A stretch of 64,000 bases of DNA from Weimeria sp002480925 (GTDB taxonomy: Bacteria > Bacillota > Clostridia > Lachnospirales > Lachnospiraceae): contig NZ_JBQHVU010000010.1 of NCBI RefSeq assembly GCF_052064335.1, positions 23,365 to 87,364 of the forward strand, read 5' to 3'. Below are positions 50,895 through 59,722 of this stretch, one piece after another (positions within the stretch are counted from its first letter, which is position 1; every line of letters starts with the position of its first letter). The notes beneath the pieces were generated by a model. The model saw nothing but the letters and a program-made list of their open reading frames with translations. It had not been told where the DNA came from and did not search any database. The translations under genes were made by a program, and so were the position numbers.

Positions 50895-51734
50895 TTGAAT
50901 CTGTTACTGATAATAACAGCGATCCTGCTTTTCGCAGGATTTGCAATAGGCTGGGCCAGGGGCCTGTTCGGAATTCTTGCCGGAGTTCTGTCATGGGTAA
51001 TTATCCTTGTAGTGATGTATGCGGTGACGCCTGTCATCGAAAAGGCATATATGAAGGGACCGGTTTATGACAAGATGTATGATCTTGTCTCAGCCAATGT
51101 ATCTGACGGCCTTATAAGAAAGGAAAACAAGTCGATCGACAAGATCAACGAGGCTATTGAAAATGGAAACGATGATCAGGATCAGGACAGTGAGACGGTC
51201 GGTCAGAACAGGAAGGCAAAGACTGATCTCGGAGATTCTGAGAGCATGAAGGATTTTCTCTCAGAGCTCCATATCCCTCTGCCAGAGACCGTGACAGGTA
51301 TAGTCTCAAGGGCAGTAGATACAGCGACCAATGCGGCAGCGGAAATAGTCAATAATATATCAGCAGACAGCGAGAGCAAACTGAGTGGAGCCAACGATAC
51401 CATAATAAAGGACGTATCAGAACCTATAGCGAAGCTTATGGTAAGGGGAGTCGCTCTGATCACAGCCCTTATCATTGCCCTGATACTCACAAGGATAGTA
51501 GCGCTTATAGCACAGATAGCTGGAGATATGCCGGTGGTAGGAGGCATATCGAGATTCTTCGGAGGCATCTGGGGTATGGTAGTAGCCCTGATCCTTGTAT
51601 GGATCTTTATGGATCTGGTCAGCTGCTTTTCGATCACATCGCAGGGACAGAAGCTTCTTGATATGATAAATTCAAGCGGCTTCCTTGATGCGCTTTATAT
51701 TAACAATCCGCTTGGATTTCTGATAAGCAGATAG
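50895..51734 (+). CDS. CvpA-family membrane protein
   Basis: 279 residues. The N-terminal helices match CvpA (colicin V production-like) proteins: F-A-x-G-W-A-R-G-L-F-G near residue 15. A long charged, soluble insert (about 65-165) separates them from two further helices and a conserved-looking GDMPVVGGISRFFGGIWG. Usual CvpA is about 160-200 residues; the excess is in the insert. Start is TTG with AGAGGAAA upstream. Role in Firmicutes unclear, membrane-located. Confidence 0.8.
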   Translation: MNLLLIITAILLFAGFAIGWARGLFGILAGVLSWVIILVVMYAVTPVIEKAYMKGPVYDKMYDLVSANVSDGLIRKENKSIDKINEAIENGNDDQDQDSETVGQNRKAKTDLGDSESMKDFLSELHIPLPETVTGIVSRAVDTATNAAAEIVNNISADSESKLSGANDTIIKDVSEPIAKLMVRGVALITALIIALILTRIVALIAQIAGDMPVVGGISRFFGGIWGMVVALILVWIFMDLVSCFSITSQGQKLLDMINSSGFLDALYINNPLGFLISR

Positions 51735-51741
51735 GAGTACT

Positions 51742-52782
51742 ATGGATGAAGAGATGAGGATAGCTGAGATAAGGGGAGGCGCGCTTTCGGCTAAGGTAAT
51801 GGATTACGGAGCCAACATTCTCGCCCTGTATGTGGATACGAAGGAGGGCAGGAGAGATATAGTCCTTGGCTATAAGAACCTTTGCGATTATCAGGACAAT
51901 GATCCAAACTATGGCTGCACCATTGCCAGATATGCCAACAGGATAGGCGGAGGGGGATTTTCTATAGACGGTCAGGAATTTCACCTTCAGAAAAATGACA
52001 GAGGGAAAAATACCCTTCACAGCGGAAACGGATCACTTCAGAGAAGGCGATGGGAGATTATGGACTCCTCGGACGATCATGTAAGCTTTTCGATAAAAAG
52101 CCCTGATGGGGATCTGGGATTTCCGGGCAATATGGATATCACTGTCACTTATACCATAAGGGACCAGGCGCTAATTATTGATTACAGCTGCATCTGCGAC
52201 CAAAAGAGCGTATTTGCTCCGACCAACCACAGCTATTTCAATCTGAGGGGCGAGGGAATGGGCGATATCCTTGATACAAGGGTAATGATCCATGCGGATC
52301 AGTTCACCCATACGGACGCAGATTCCATACCGGACGGCAGCCTTGTAGACGTGACAGGTACGCCGATGGACTTTCGTGACTTTCATAGGCTCGGAGAGAG
52401 GATAGATGAGGATTACGAGGCCCTTCAGCAGGCAGGAGGCTATGATCATAATTATGTTCTTGAGAAAACGCCGGATCTACATGCTCCTGAATATGATCAC
52501 GATGGGAAAATGGTATATGAGGCAGCCAGAGCAAGGGCAGCAGACGACTCAATAGAAGTAATTGTGTATACAGATCTTCCGGGGATGCAGCTTTATACAG
52601 GAAATTATATTAGCGGGCAGGATCTCGGAAAATGTGGTAAAATATATCCTAGACGCGGAGGCGTAGCATTCGAGACACAGTTTTTCCCGAATGCTGTAAA
52701 TGTGAAGACGTTTGAACAGCCGCTTGTTGAAGCGGACAGACCGTTTCATACCAGGACGGTCTACAGGCTCCTGACAGAATGA
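51742..52782 (+). CDS. galM: Aldose 1-epimerase
   Basis: 346 residues. Interconverts alpha and beta anomers of hexoses. Family marks: GCTIARYANRI near residue 59, the catalytic His in TNHSYFNLRG (about 155-165), the Asp of YDHNYVL, and near the end the catalytic Glu in GVAFETQFFPNA. Starts seven bases after cvpA; follows well from a cellobiose-using lifestyle. Confidence 0.93.
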   Translation: MDEEMRIAEIRGGALSAKVMDYGANILALYVDTKEGRRDIVLGYKNLCDYQDNDPNYGCTIARYANRIGGGGFSIDGQEFHLQKNDRGKNTLHSGNGSLQRRRWEIMDSSDDHVSFSIKSPDGDLGFPGNMDITVTYTIRDQALIIDYSCICDQKSVFAPTNHSYFNLRGEGMGDILDTRVMIHADQFTHTDADSIPDGSLVDVTGTPMDFRDFHRLGERIDEDYEALQQAGGYDHNYVLEKTPDLHAPEYDHDGKMVYEAARARAADDSIEVIVYTDLPGMQLYTGNYISGQDLGKCGKIYPRRGGVAFETQFFPNAVNVKTFEQPLVEADRPFHTRTVYRLLTE

Positions 52783-52794
52783 TGAGGAAAAGAA

Positions 52795-53244
52795 ATGAAG
52801 ATTCTAATTGGAAATGACCACGCAGGCACTGCGCTAAAGGAAGAGATAAAAAAGCATCTGGAGGATGCCGGTATCGAGGTGGTAAACTATGGTACTGATT
52901 CGACAGAAAGCGTGAATTATCCTGAGATAGGACAGAAGGTGGCAGAGGAGCTTGTGGCAGGAAAGGGTGATCTTGCCATACTTATCTGCGGTACAGGGAT
53001 AGGCATCACACTCTCTGCCAACAAGGTACCGGGGATCAGGGCGGCAGCCTGCTATGATGCTACGACAGCTCATCTGATAAGAGAGCATAATCATGCAAAT
53101 ATCCTTGGCCTTGGAGCACGTATCACAGGAAGCGAGCTCGCAAAGGATATAGTGGATTCCTTTATTTCCGCAAAGCCGCTTGGCGGCAGACATCAGGAGA
53201 GAGTGGATATGATCACAGCTATAGAAAAGAAGTACAGCAGATAA
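52795..53244 (+). CDS. rpiB: Ribose 5-phosphate isomerase B
   Basis: 149 residues, the normal RpiB length. Interconverts ribose and ribulose 5-phosphate. Signature: GNDHAG at residues 5-10, the catalytic Cys in LICGTGIGI (about 65-73), and GARITG. Ends directly against greA (TAATGG). Confidence 0.95.
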   Translation: MKILIGNDHAGTALKEEIKKHLEDAGIEVVNYGTDSTESVNYPEIGQKVAEELVAGKGDLAILICGTGIGITLSANKVPGIRAAACYDATTAHLIREHNHANILGLGARITGSELAKDIVDSFISAKPLGGRHQERVDMITAIEKKYSR

Positions 53245-53747
53245 TGGGCGAGAGACTGACAAGGACAGATGTAGAAAAGATACAGGAGGAGCTCAGGCAG
53301 CGTAAGGAGGAGATGAGACCAAAGCTTATTGATGAGGTCAAGGAGACCAGAGCTATGGGAGATCTCTCTGAGAATTTCGAGTATCATGCTGCCAAGAGCG
53401 CCAAGAACAGGAATGAGAGCCGGATCAGATATCTGGAGAGGATGCTTGCAAATGCGACAATAGTATCCGAGGAATCACAGGCCGGAGTAGTCGGGATGAA
53501 CAATACAGTCACAATCTATGAGCCGGAGGACGATGAGACCGAGACAGTAAAGATCACGACAAGCATCAGAAGCGATGCCTTAAATGGCAGAGTATCGATA
53601 GAATCTCCGCTCGGCAAGGCCCTGGTAGGCAGAAAAGAGGGAGATGAGGTCACTGTAAGGGTAGATGACAGCTATTCCTATAAGGTGATCATAAAGAAGA
53701 TCGATCAGACCACTGATTCAAGTGATGATCAGATAAGCTCCTACTAA
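53244..53747 (+). CDS. greA: Transcription elongation factor GreA
   Basis: 167 residues. Rescues backtracked RNA polymerase by stimulating transcript cleavage. The N-terminal coiled coil has the family's E-x-R-A-M-G-D-L-S-E-N-x-E-Y-H-A-A-K tip with acidic residues; the C-terminal FKBP-like domain ends with SPLGKALVGRKEGDEV. Start overlaps the rpiB stop by one base. Its stop abuts the terminator of the opposing tRNA gene. Confidence 0.94.
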   Translation: MGERLTRTDVEKIQEELRQRKEEMRPKLIDEVKETRAMGDLSENFEYHAAKSAKNRNESRIRYLERMLANATIVSEESQAGVVGMNNTVTIYEPEDDETETVKITTSIRSDALNGRVSIESPLGKALVGRKEGDEVTVRVDDSYSYKVIIKKIDQTTDSSDDQISSY

Positions 53748-53768
53748 AAAAGCCACCCGGAGGTGGCT
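53745..53768. terminator. Terminator of tRNA-Ser, shared with greA
   Basis: Minus strand AGCCACC-TCCG-GGTGGCT followed by T6 ends the tRNA; on the plus strand the A-tract precedes the stem, so greA termination is weaker. Confidence 0.85.
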
Positions 53769-53774
53769 GTGCAG

Positions 53775-53863
53775 CGGAGACGAAGGGATTCGAACCCTTG
53801 TGCCGCGAAAGGCGGCAAACGCATTTCGAGTGCGCCTCGTTATGACCACTTCGATACGTCTCC
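53775..53863 (-). tRNA. tRNA-Ser (anticodon CGA)
   Basis: 89 nt on the minus strand: acceptor GGAGACG/CGTCTCC, anticodon stem-loop with CACTCGAAATG (CGA, reads UCG), long variable arm typical of tRNA-Ser (TTGCCGCC-TTTC-GGCGGCAC region) and T-loop GGTTCGAATCC. CCA is not encoded. Confidence 0.95.
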
Positions 53864-53929
53864 AAAACAAAAGATATTTTACTACAATAGGAAGTATTTG
53901 ACAAGAGCAAATTTGCTGAAGGAGGATAA

Positions 53930-55090
53930 ATGATCCCGAATCCGCTTAGCGTTGTAGATTTAAGCTTTAATAAGTCAGACAGGAAAAGAGACTCCTTTAT
54001 GCTGAAGGGAGCCCTGGCAAAGCATGGCTTTGATGCCTGGCGCCACTGCTTTACCGGAGTTGGCCGGACGAGCGGAGAGAAGAGGAGCTTCATGCTCGAA
54101 TACTACTGTGTGAATCCTCAGCTTGCAGAGGATGAGCCGGTCTTCGCAGAGGATGGACGAAAGCCTTCGTATCTCTGTGTAAGGGCAGTGGTCCTTGGAG
54201 AGGGCGGATCGGTCTTAAACCGCTATTTCACATGGGATGCCACAAGTACGGGTGAGGAGATGGATCTTCTGATAAGCGCTGAGGATTGTTTCCTTTCGGA
54301 GACCCGTACAATGGGAAGGATAGAGGTAGGTCCACAGGACAGGGAAAAGGACAGCGACAGATACCCTGATGTCGGACGGATAGTCTGGGATCTGCGTATC
54401 GACAAAAGGATAGCTTTCAATCTGGGATATACGACCTCGGGACCCTTAAGGAGCACCTATATAATGAATGCCTTCTGGCATACAGAGGGAATGAAGACCT
54501 GCTACAGCGGCACTATAGTGTGGAATGGAGAGGAATATCAGGTAGAGGCGGACAGCTCAGATGGAATAGCGGACAAGGTCTGGGGAAAGGACCCCGGAGA
54601 CAAGTGGGCCTTTGTAGGCTGCTCGGATCTGATCAGCAAGAAACGCGGAAAGCTCTCGAACAGTGCCTTTACATTCGGACAGGGAATGAGGATCCAGGTA
54701 GGCCCGATAGATACTTTAGACGAGGCGATCGGCGGAGTATATCTGGAGGGTGATACCTATGAGTTCAATTTCTCAAAGGTATGGACCCTGACTCAGAACC
54801 GGGTCAAGATAAAGAAAAAGTCAAACTGGGTACTTTTTTCAATGATAGAGGAGACACCTACGACAAGGGTCAGGGTAAAGATACTGATAAGCGAGCAGTC
54901 AATAAAGCGGACGCTTATTGAGACTCCATCCGGCGACAGAAGAAAGATCCTCTACGCCGGCAGAGGAAAAGCAGAGCTTATTCTGGAGAGAAAGAAGATC
55001 TCTCTTAGAAATAAATGGACCTGGGAAAAGGAAGATATACTTAAGGGTGATAATGTTTACGTCTCATACATGGATAAGAAGAGCAGATAG
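53930..55090 (+). CDS. Tocopherol-cyclase-like hypothetical protein
   Basis: 386 residues, soluble, beta-rich. The segment FWHTEGMKTCYSGTI...ADKVWGKDPGDKWAF resembles the core of tocopherol-cyclase-like/lipocalin-like proteins (H-x-E-G-x-K-x-x-Y-x-G and A-D-K-x-W-G-x-D-F motifs). These bacteria make no tocopherol, so the enzyme role is not expected to carry over. CTGAAGGAGGATAA lies before the ATG. It precedes pfk by 23 bases. Identification is tentative. Confidence 0.55.
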   Translation: MIPNPLSVVDLSFNKSDRKRDSFMLKGALAKHGFDAWRHCFTGVGRTSGEKRSFMLEYYCVNPQLAEDEPVFAEDGRKPSYLCVRAVVLGEGGSVLNRYFTWDATSTGEEMDLLISAEDCFLSETRTMGRIEVGPQDREKDSDRYPDVGRIVWDLRIDKRIAFNLGYTTSGPLRSTYIMNAFWHTEGMKTCYSGTIVWNGEEYQVEADSSDGIADKVWGKDPGDKWAFVGCSDLISKKRGKLSNSAFTFGQGMRIQVGPIDTLDEAIGGVYLEGDTYEFNFSKVWTLTQNRVKIKKKSNWVLFSMIEETPTTRVRVKILISEQSIKRTLIETPSGDRRKILYAGRGKAELILERKKISLRNKWTWEKEDILKGDNVYVSYMDKKSR

Positions 55091-55113
55091 ATGATCTGAG
55101 GAAAGGAGACAAC

Positions 55114-56193
55114 ATGAAGATAGGAATGCTGACAAGCGGCGGAGACTGCCAGGCTCTTAATGCAGCAATGCGCGGAGTTGTAAAGGGGCTTGAAGAGTCC
55201 TGCAATGGCGATGTGGAGATTTACGGATTCCTTAATGGATACAAGGGGCTCATTTATGGAGACTACCGTAAGCTCACGGGCAGCGATTTTTCAGGGATCC
55301 TGACAAGAGGAGGAACCATTCTCGGCTCATCGAGACAGCCATTCAAGATGATGAGGGTTCCCGATGAGAACGGTCTTGACAAGGTGGAGGCAATGAAGTC
55401 AAACTACAGGAAGCTGGGCCTTGACTGCATAGTGATCCTTGGCGGAAACGGAACACAGAAGACAGCAAATCTGCTCCGTGAGGAGGGACTTAATGTGATC
55501 CATCTGCCGAAGACCATAGACAATGATATCTATGGAACCGACATCACATTCGGATTCTATTCGGCAGTAGACATTGCTACGGCCTGCATAGACTGTATAC
55601 ATACGACAGCAGCCTCACACAACAGGGTCTTCATCGTTGAGGTCATGGGACACAAGGTAGGCTGGCTGACTCTCTACTCAGGAGTGGCATCAGGCGCTGA
55701 TATCATCCTTATCCCTGAGATACCTTATGAGGATGATAAGATAATCGACGCGATTCAGAAGAGACACCAGCAGGGCAAGGGATTTACTATACTTGCTGTA
55801 GCAGAGGGGGCCATCTCAAAGGCTGATGCGGCCCTTTCCAAGAAGGAAAGGAAGGAGAAGCTGGCGAAGGAAGCGAAGAAATGGCCTTCAGTTTCCTACA
55901 AGATCGCAGACATGATCACAGAACGCACAGGCTCGGAGGCCAGGGTGACAGTTCCGGGACACACACAAAGGGGCGGAAGCCCATGCCCTTATGACAGGAT
56001 ACTCTGCACGAGACTGGGATCAGCTGCCGCAAAGGCAATAGTAGAAGGCAAATTCGGTAATATGGTCGCAATGAAAAACGGAGAGACAAAGCTTGTGCCG
56101 CTTGCCGATGTAGCCGGAAAGTTAAAGACTGTCGATCCGGACTGCAAGATGATAGCCGAGGCCAAGAGAATAGGAATCAGCTTCGGCGATTAA
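55114..56193 (+). CDS. pfkA: 6-phosphofructokinase
   Basis: 359 residues. Commits fructose 6-phosphate to glycolysis. MLTSGGDCQALNAAMRG is the N-terminal phosphate loop and PKTIDND holds the catalytic Asp. The donor-site motif is GGNGTQKTA: a Gly where ATP enzymes have Gly (104 in E. coli numbering) but Asn in place of the usual Asp, combined with Lys (not Gly) before TIDND. This Gly/Lys mix is known from some ATP-using enzymes, so ATP is more likely than pyrophosphate as donor, but unproven. GGAAAGGAGA precedes the start. Confidence 0.92.
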   Translation: MKIGMLTSGGDCQALNAAMRGVVKGLEESCNGDVEIYGFLNGYKGLIYGDYRKLTGSDFSGILTRGGTILGSSRQPFKMMRVPDENGLDKVEAMKSNYRKLGLDCIVILGGNGTQKTANLLREEGLNVIHLPKTIDNDIYGTDITFGFYSAVDIATACIDCIHTTAASHNRVFIVEVMGHKVGWLTLYSGVASGADIILIPEIPYEDDKIIDAIQKRHQQGKGFTILAVAEGAISKADAALSKKERKEKLAKEAKKWPSVSYKIADMITERTGSEARVTVPGHTQRGGSPCPYDRILCTRLGSAAAKAIVEGKFGNMVAMKNGETKLVPLADVAGKLKTVDPDCKMIAEAKRIGISFGD

Positions 56194-56210
56194 GCCAAGG
56201 GAGGACGCTT

Positions 56211-57815
56211 ATGTCATACATGGCCCTGTACAGGAAGTTCAGGCCGAAGACCTTTGCTGAGGTAAAGGGACAGGATCATATAGTAACGACCCTGTCGAAT
56301 GAGATATCGGCCGGAAGGATAGGACATGCTTATCTTTTCACAGGGACCAGAGGGACAGGAAAGACGACAGTAGCAAAGATATTTGCAAGAGCTGTAAACT
56401 GCGAGAATCCGGCTCCTGACGGAAGTCCCTGCGGAGAGTGTGACACCTGCAGGGCGATAGAGTCAAAGGCATCTATGAATGTGATAGAGATAGACGCGGC
56501 TTCCAATAACGGAGTCGAGAATATCAGAAGCATAATCGAGGATGTCGAATACCCGCCGGCAGCAGGCAGATACAAGGTATATATAATCGACGAGGTCCAT
56601 ATGTTAAGTGCCGGAGCCTTCAATGCCTTCCTGAAGACTCTTGAGGAGCCGCCGTCATATGTGATCTTTATCCTGGCGACGACTGAGCTGCAGAAGATAC
56701 CGGTGACTATCAGATCGAGATGCCAGAGGTATGACTTTCACAGGATATCGGTCGAGACGATACAGAAAAGACTCCGTGAGCTGGTGGACAGGGAGGGTGT
56801 AGAGGCAACCGACGATGCCCTCATGTATGTCGCAAAGGCCGGAGACGGGTCGATGAGAGACGCCCTGAGTCTTCTCGACCAGTGCATCAACTTTTATCTG
56901 GGAGAGAAGCTTGACTACGACAAGGTCCTTTCGGTGCTTGGAGCGGTAGACGCAGAGGTGCTCTCGGACCTTTTCAATGCCATACTTGACCAGAATGTAA
57001 ACAGGATTTCAGAGCTCATAGAATATGTGATGACAGAGGGAAGGGATCTGAACACCTTTGTATCAGACCTGATCTGGTATCTGAGGGATATGCTCCTGTA
57101 CCAGAATGCTCCGGAGCTTATTGACAGGTTCGACCTGACCAGCGAGAACCGCCGTATCCTTCAGGAAAATGCAGCAAAGGCCGGCTCGGCCGTCCTGATG
57201 AGATATATACGTATCCTGAGCGGCCTTACAGAAAGGATGAGGAATGCTGCTGACAAGAGGGTCCTGCTCGAGATAACGCTTATCAGGCTATGCCGCCCTG
57301 AGATGGATAAGGATAATGATGCTCTTGTAAGCCGGATGGAAAACATAGAGCGCATGATCCAGAATGGCGCGGCCCTAAGGGCCAGCCCGCTAAGCGAGGA
57401 CAGAAAAGAGCCTGAGGAGACCATACCAGAAGAGGACAGGGTAAGGATGCCTGAGGAGATTGCCGATGATGTGAAAAGGGCGGCTGCCGTGATAGATGAT
57501 GTAATAGGGACGTTTACAGGCAAAAGCTTCGGCTTTCTGAAGGCCTGGTGGGACAGAGGGCATCAGGTGACCACAGAAGGAGATGGAAGTGCTCTTGTCA
57601 TCTATTTTGATGAGATAGGAGCCTATGAGACCTTTCTCGACGAAAAGGAAAAGCTTGAGAAGGCTATTGAAAAGAGAATCAAGGCACCAGTGAAGCTTAT
57701 AATAAAGCTAAACGATAAAAAGGCACCTGCAGCCCAGCAGTATCAGGGCTTCGATCCAAAGGAGCTGCAGCAGGTGCTTGGAACAGACATGGAAATAACA
57801 ACGGAGGAAGAATAA
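56211..57815 (+). CDS. dnaX: DNA polymerase III subunit gamma/tau
   Basis: Clamp-loader ATPase, 534 residues. Walker A GTRGTGKTT (about 45-53), zinc module CENPAPDGSPCGECDTC, Walker B DEVHMLS with sensor region NAFLKTLEEPP, and SRC box TIRSRCQRYDF. The C-terminal ~150 residues correspond to a short tau-type tail. No obvious slippery frameshift sequence was noticed. First gene of dnaX-ybaB-recR, with overlapping stops and starts. Confidence 0.96.
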   Translation: MSYMALYRKFRPKTFAEVKGQDHIVTTLSNEISAGRIGHAYLFTGTRGTGKTTVAKIFARAVNCENPAPDGSPCGECDTCRAIESKASMNVIEIDAASNNGVENIRSIIEDVEYPPAAGRYKVYIIDEVHMLSAGAFNAFLKTLEEPPSYVIFILATTELQKIPVTIRSRCQRYDFHRISVETIQKRLRELVDREGVEATDDALMYVAKAGDGSMRDALSLLDQCINFYLGEKLDYDKVLSVLGAVDAEVLSDLFNAILDQNVNRISELIEYVMTEGRDLNTFVSDLIWYLRDMLLYQNAPELIDRFDLTSENRRILQENAAKAGSAVLMRYIRILSGLTERMRNAADKRVLLEITLIRLCRPEMDKDNDALVSRMENIERMIQNGAALRASPLSEDRKEPEETIPEEDRVRMPEEIADDVKRAAAVIDDVIGTFTGKSFGFLKAWWDRGHQVTTEGDGSALVIYFDEIGAYETFLDEKEKLEKAIEKRIKAPVKLIIKLNDKKAPAAQQYQGFDPKELQQVLGTDMEITTEEE

Positions 57816-58159
57816 TGTCCAGACGCGGAGGATTTCCGGGCGGAATGCCCGGCAACATGACAAACCTTATGAAGCAGGCCCAGAAGATGCAGAGGCAGAT
57901 GGAGCAGAGCCAGAAGGAGCTTGCAGAGAAGGAGTTTACGGCTGCAGCAGGTGGAGGAGCGGTTGAGATCACGGTGAGCGGATCCAGAGAGATCACAAAG
58001 GTGCATATCGATCCTGAGGCAGTAGATCCGGATGATGTAGAGATGCTCGAGGATCTGATCATGGCAGCTGCAAATGAGGCCATGAAGCAGGTCGATGAGG
58101 AGACCCAGAAGGCTCTCGGTGGTATGACAGGAGGACTCGGCGGGGGCCTTCCGTTCTGA
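57815..58159 (+). CDS. YbaB/EbfC nucleoid-associated protein
   Basis: 114 residues. N-terminal Gly/Met-rich start (FPGGMPGNM), then the family helix KQAQKMQRQMEQSQKELAEKE and the strand VEITVSGSREITKVHIDP. Homodimeric DNA-binding protein found between dnaX and recR in most bacteria. Overlaps both neighbours by one base. Confidence 0.95.
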   Translation: MSRRGGFPGGMPGNMTNLMKQAQKMQRQMEQSQKELAEKEFTAAAGGGAVEITVSGSREITKVHIDPEAVDPDDVEMLEDLIMAAANEAMKQVDEETQKALGGMTGGLGGGLPF

Positions 58160-58758
58160 TGGATTATTATTCTAAACAGATATCCGACCTTATTGCCTCA
58201 CTTTCCATGCTTCCGGGCATAGGAGAAAAGACGGCTCAGAGACTGGCCTTTCACATACTTTCAATGCCAATAGACCAGGTCGAGAAGCTTTCCGGATCGA
58301 TTATTTCAGCCCGGAAAAATGTCAGATACTGCAAGGTCTGCGCTACTCTTACCGATCAGGACATCTGCCCCATCTGCTCGAATCCCAAGCGCGATCATTC
58401 CACTATAATGGTTGTCGAGGATACAAGGGATCTGGCAGCCTATGAGAAGACCGGCGAGTATCACGGCGTCTATCATGTCCTGCATGGAGCTATCTCTCCG
58501 ATGCAGGGCATAGGACCGGATGATATAAAGCTTAAGGAACTCATGGCAAGGCTTTCATCTGAGCAGGTAAATGAAGTGATAATAGCGACGAACGCCTCGC
58601 TGGAGGGTGAGACGACGGCCATGTATATAAGCCGTCTGATAAAGCCTACAGGTATAAAGGTAAGCCGGATAGCAAGTGGCGTCCCGGTAGGAGGCGACCT
58701 CGAGTACATAGACGAGGTAACACTCTTGCGGGCGCTTGAGGGCAGAAAGGAACTGTGA
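58159..58758 (+). CDS. recR: Recombination protein RecR
   Basis: 199 residues. N-terminal helix-hairpin-helix (LPGIGEKTAQRLAFH), zinc finger CKVCATLTDQDICPIC (four Cys), and Toprim domain with MVVEDTRDL and the ATNASLEGETTA segment. Works with RecF/RecO to load RecA at gaps. Third gene of the dnaX operon. Confidence 0.97.
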   Translation: MDYYSKQISDLIASLSMLPGIGEKTAQRLAFHILSMPIDQVEKLSGSIISARKNVRYCKVCATLTDQDICPICSNPKRDHSTIMVVEDTRDLAAYEKTGEYHGVYHVLHGAISPMQGIGPDDIKLKELMARLSSEQVNEVIIATNASLEGETTAMYISRLIKPTGIKVSRIASGVPVGGDLEYIDEVTLLRALEGRKEL

Positions 58759-58783
58759 TTTCAGTTCTGAAAAGGAGAAGCGT

Positions 58784-59272
58784 ATGACCGAACAGAAAAA
58801 ACAGGAATATGTAAACAGGATCATAGGTTCAAATCCTACTGAGATTATAGTGACGCTTTTTGACATCTTTTCGGACTATGTCACAGAGGCCAGGAAAGGC
58901 TATATGGCAGGTGAGCACGGAAACGAAGAGAGCAGGGAGGCTTTAGATAAGGCTTCTGAGGTGCTTAAGCACTTGAAGAGTGACCTGGACTTCTCAGTGG
59001 ATAAGGAGCTTTGTGGCAGGCTCTACTCGATCTATCAGTATGCTGGGGAGCTTATAGCAAAGACCATATATAGCGGAAGCTTCGACCATGCACAAGCGGC
59101 CCTCGGGCTTCTTGCCCCGTTAAGAGCTGCCTTTGACCAGATATCGTCAGAGGATAAGCGGGGGAATGGCCTGGAGAACTTACCACAGAGAGTAGCCGGA
59201 ATGACCTACGGCAGGGCAGGATTAGACGAGGCAGAGCTGGGAGATGAATCGAACAGAGGCTATCTGGTATAG
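58784..59272 (+). CDS. FliS-like flagellar chaperone homologue
   Basis: 162 residues, all-helical and acidic. The layout follows FliS: N-P-T-E-I-I-V-T-L-F-D near residue 17 (family S-P-x-x-L-I-x-x-L-Y-D), a helix of repeated Glu/Ala/Leu with S-E-V-L-K-H-L, then LYSIYQYAGELIAKTIYSGSF. FliS normally ends near residue 130; here a polar tail of about 30 residues follows. No other flagellar gene is in the window. GGAGAAGCGT sets the start. The identification is by fold pattern and moderately sure. Confidence 0.55.
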   Translation: MTEQKKQEYVNRIIGSNPTEIIVTLFDIFSDYVTEARKGYMAGEHGNEESREALDKASEVLKHLKSDLDFSVDKELCGRLYSIYQYAGELIAKTIYSGSFDHAQAALGLLAPLRAAFDQISSEDKRGNGLENLPQRVAGMTYGRAGLDEAELGDESNRGYLV

Positions 59273-59344
59273 GAATTTGACGGTATTATAGTAATAGTGC
59301 AATAATTTTATTGTATTGCTGTACAGAATAGACAACATTATTAT

Positions 59345-59536
59345 CGAGAACGAGTCGAAGACGAAGTTCGAGGCCGAAAGCTTCGAGATGAGAGCAAGCC
59401 AAAGGCGAAGCTCGAATCCGAAGCGAGGTCGTTCTCTGAGATTGGTGAGAACAAGCCCTAAGGCGTAGTTCGAACCTAGCGAAGAGAACTTCCTTAGCAA
59501 AATAGGTCAGAGGTTTGAGGTGTGAGATCATATCTG
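59345..59536 (+). repeat. Composite dispersed repeat, copy D
   Basis: GAGTCGAAGACGAAGTTCGAGG, the ~58-base block shared exactly with copy C, CCTAGCGAAGAGAACTTCCTTAGCAAA, then two degenerate heptamers (GGTTTGAGGTGTGAG). Lies in the 450-base gap between the FliS-like gene and the pilus operon; the rest of the gap holds a terminator, a palindrome and a promoter. Confidence 0.75.
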
Positions 59537-59582
59537 GCCGATCGAGTGAAAACCCCTATAAATACAATGTTTCATAAAAGAT

Positions 59583-59610
59583 AGAGGACGTTTATCGTCC
59601 TCTTTTTTAT
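59583..59610 (+). terminator. Terminator before the Tad pilus operon
   Basis: AGAGGACG-TTTAT-CGTCCTCT followed by T-rich sequence. Confidence 0.85.
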
Positions 59611-59612
59611 TT

Positions 59613-59629
59613 TTGTGCAATTTGCACAA
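59613..59629. promoter_or_regulatory. 17-bp palindrome, candidate operator
   Basis: TTGTGCAATTTGCACAA has perfect 8-bp arms around a single T. It lies about 25 bases upstream of the -35 of the pilus promoter. Confidence 0.5.
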
Positions 59630-59654
59630 TCGCATTTTCCGAAAATTTAGGGAG

Positions 59655-59683
59655 TGACAAATCGTTCGAACACATATTATAAT
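59655..59683 (+). promoter_or_regulatory. Tad pilus operon promoter
   Basis: TGACAA (59655-59660), 17-base spacer, TATAAT (59678-59683); start codon 40 bases on. Confidence 0.65.
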
Positions 59684-59722
59684 CTTTTTCATCACAGCAG
59701 TGAGAGCAGAGAAAGGGGGAGC

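Noticed and set aside
56211..57815. Programmed frameshift in dnaX
   Set aside because: No clear A-rich slippery heptamer plus stem was noticed; a single full-length product is assumed.
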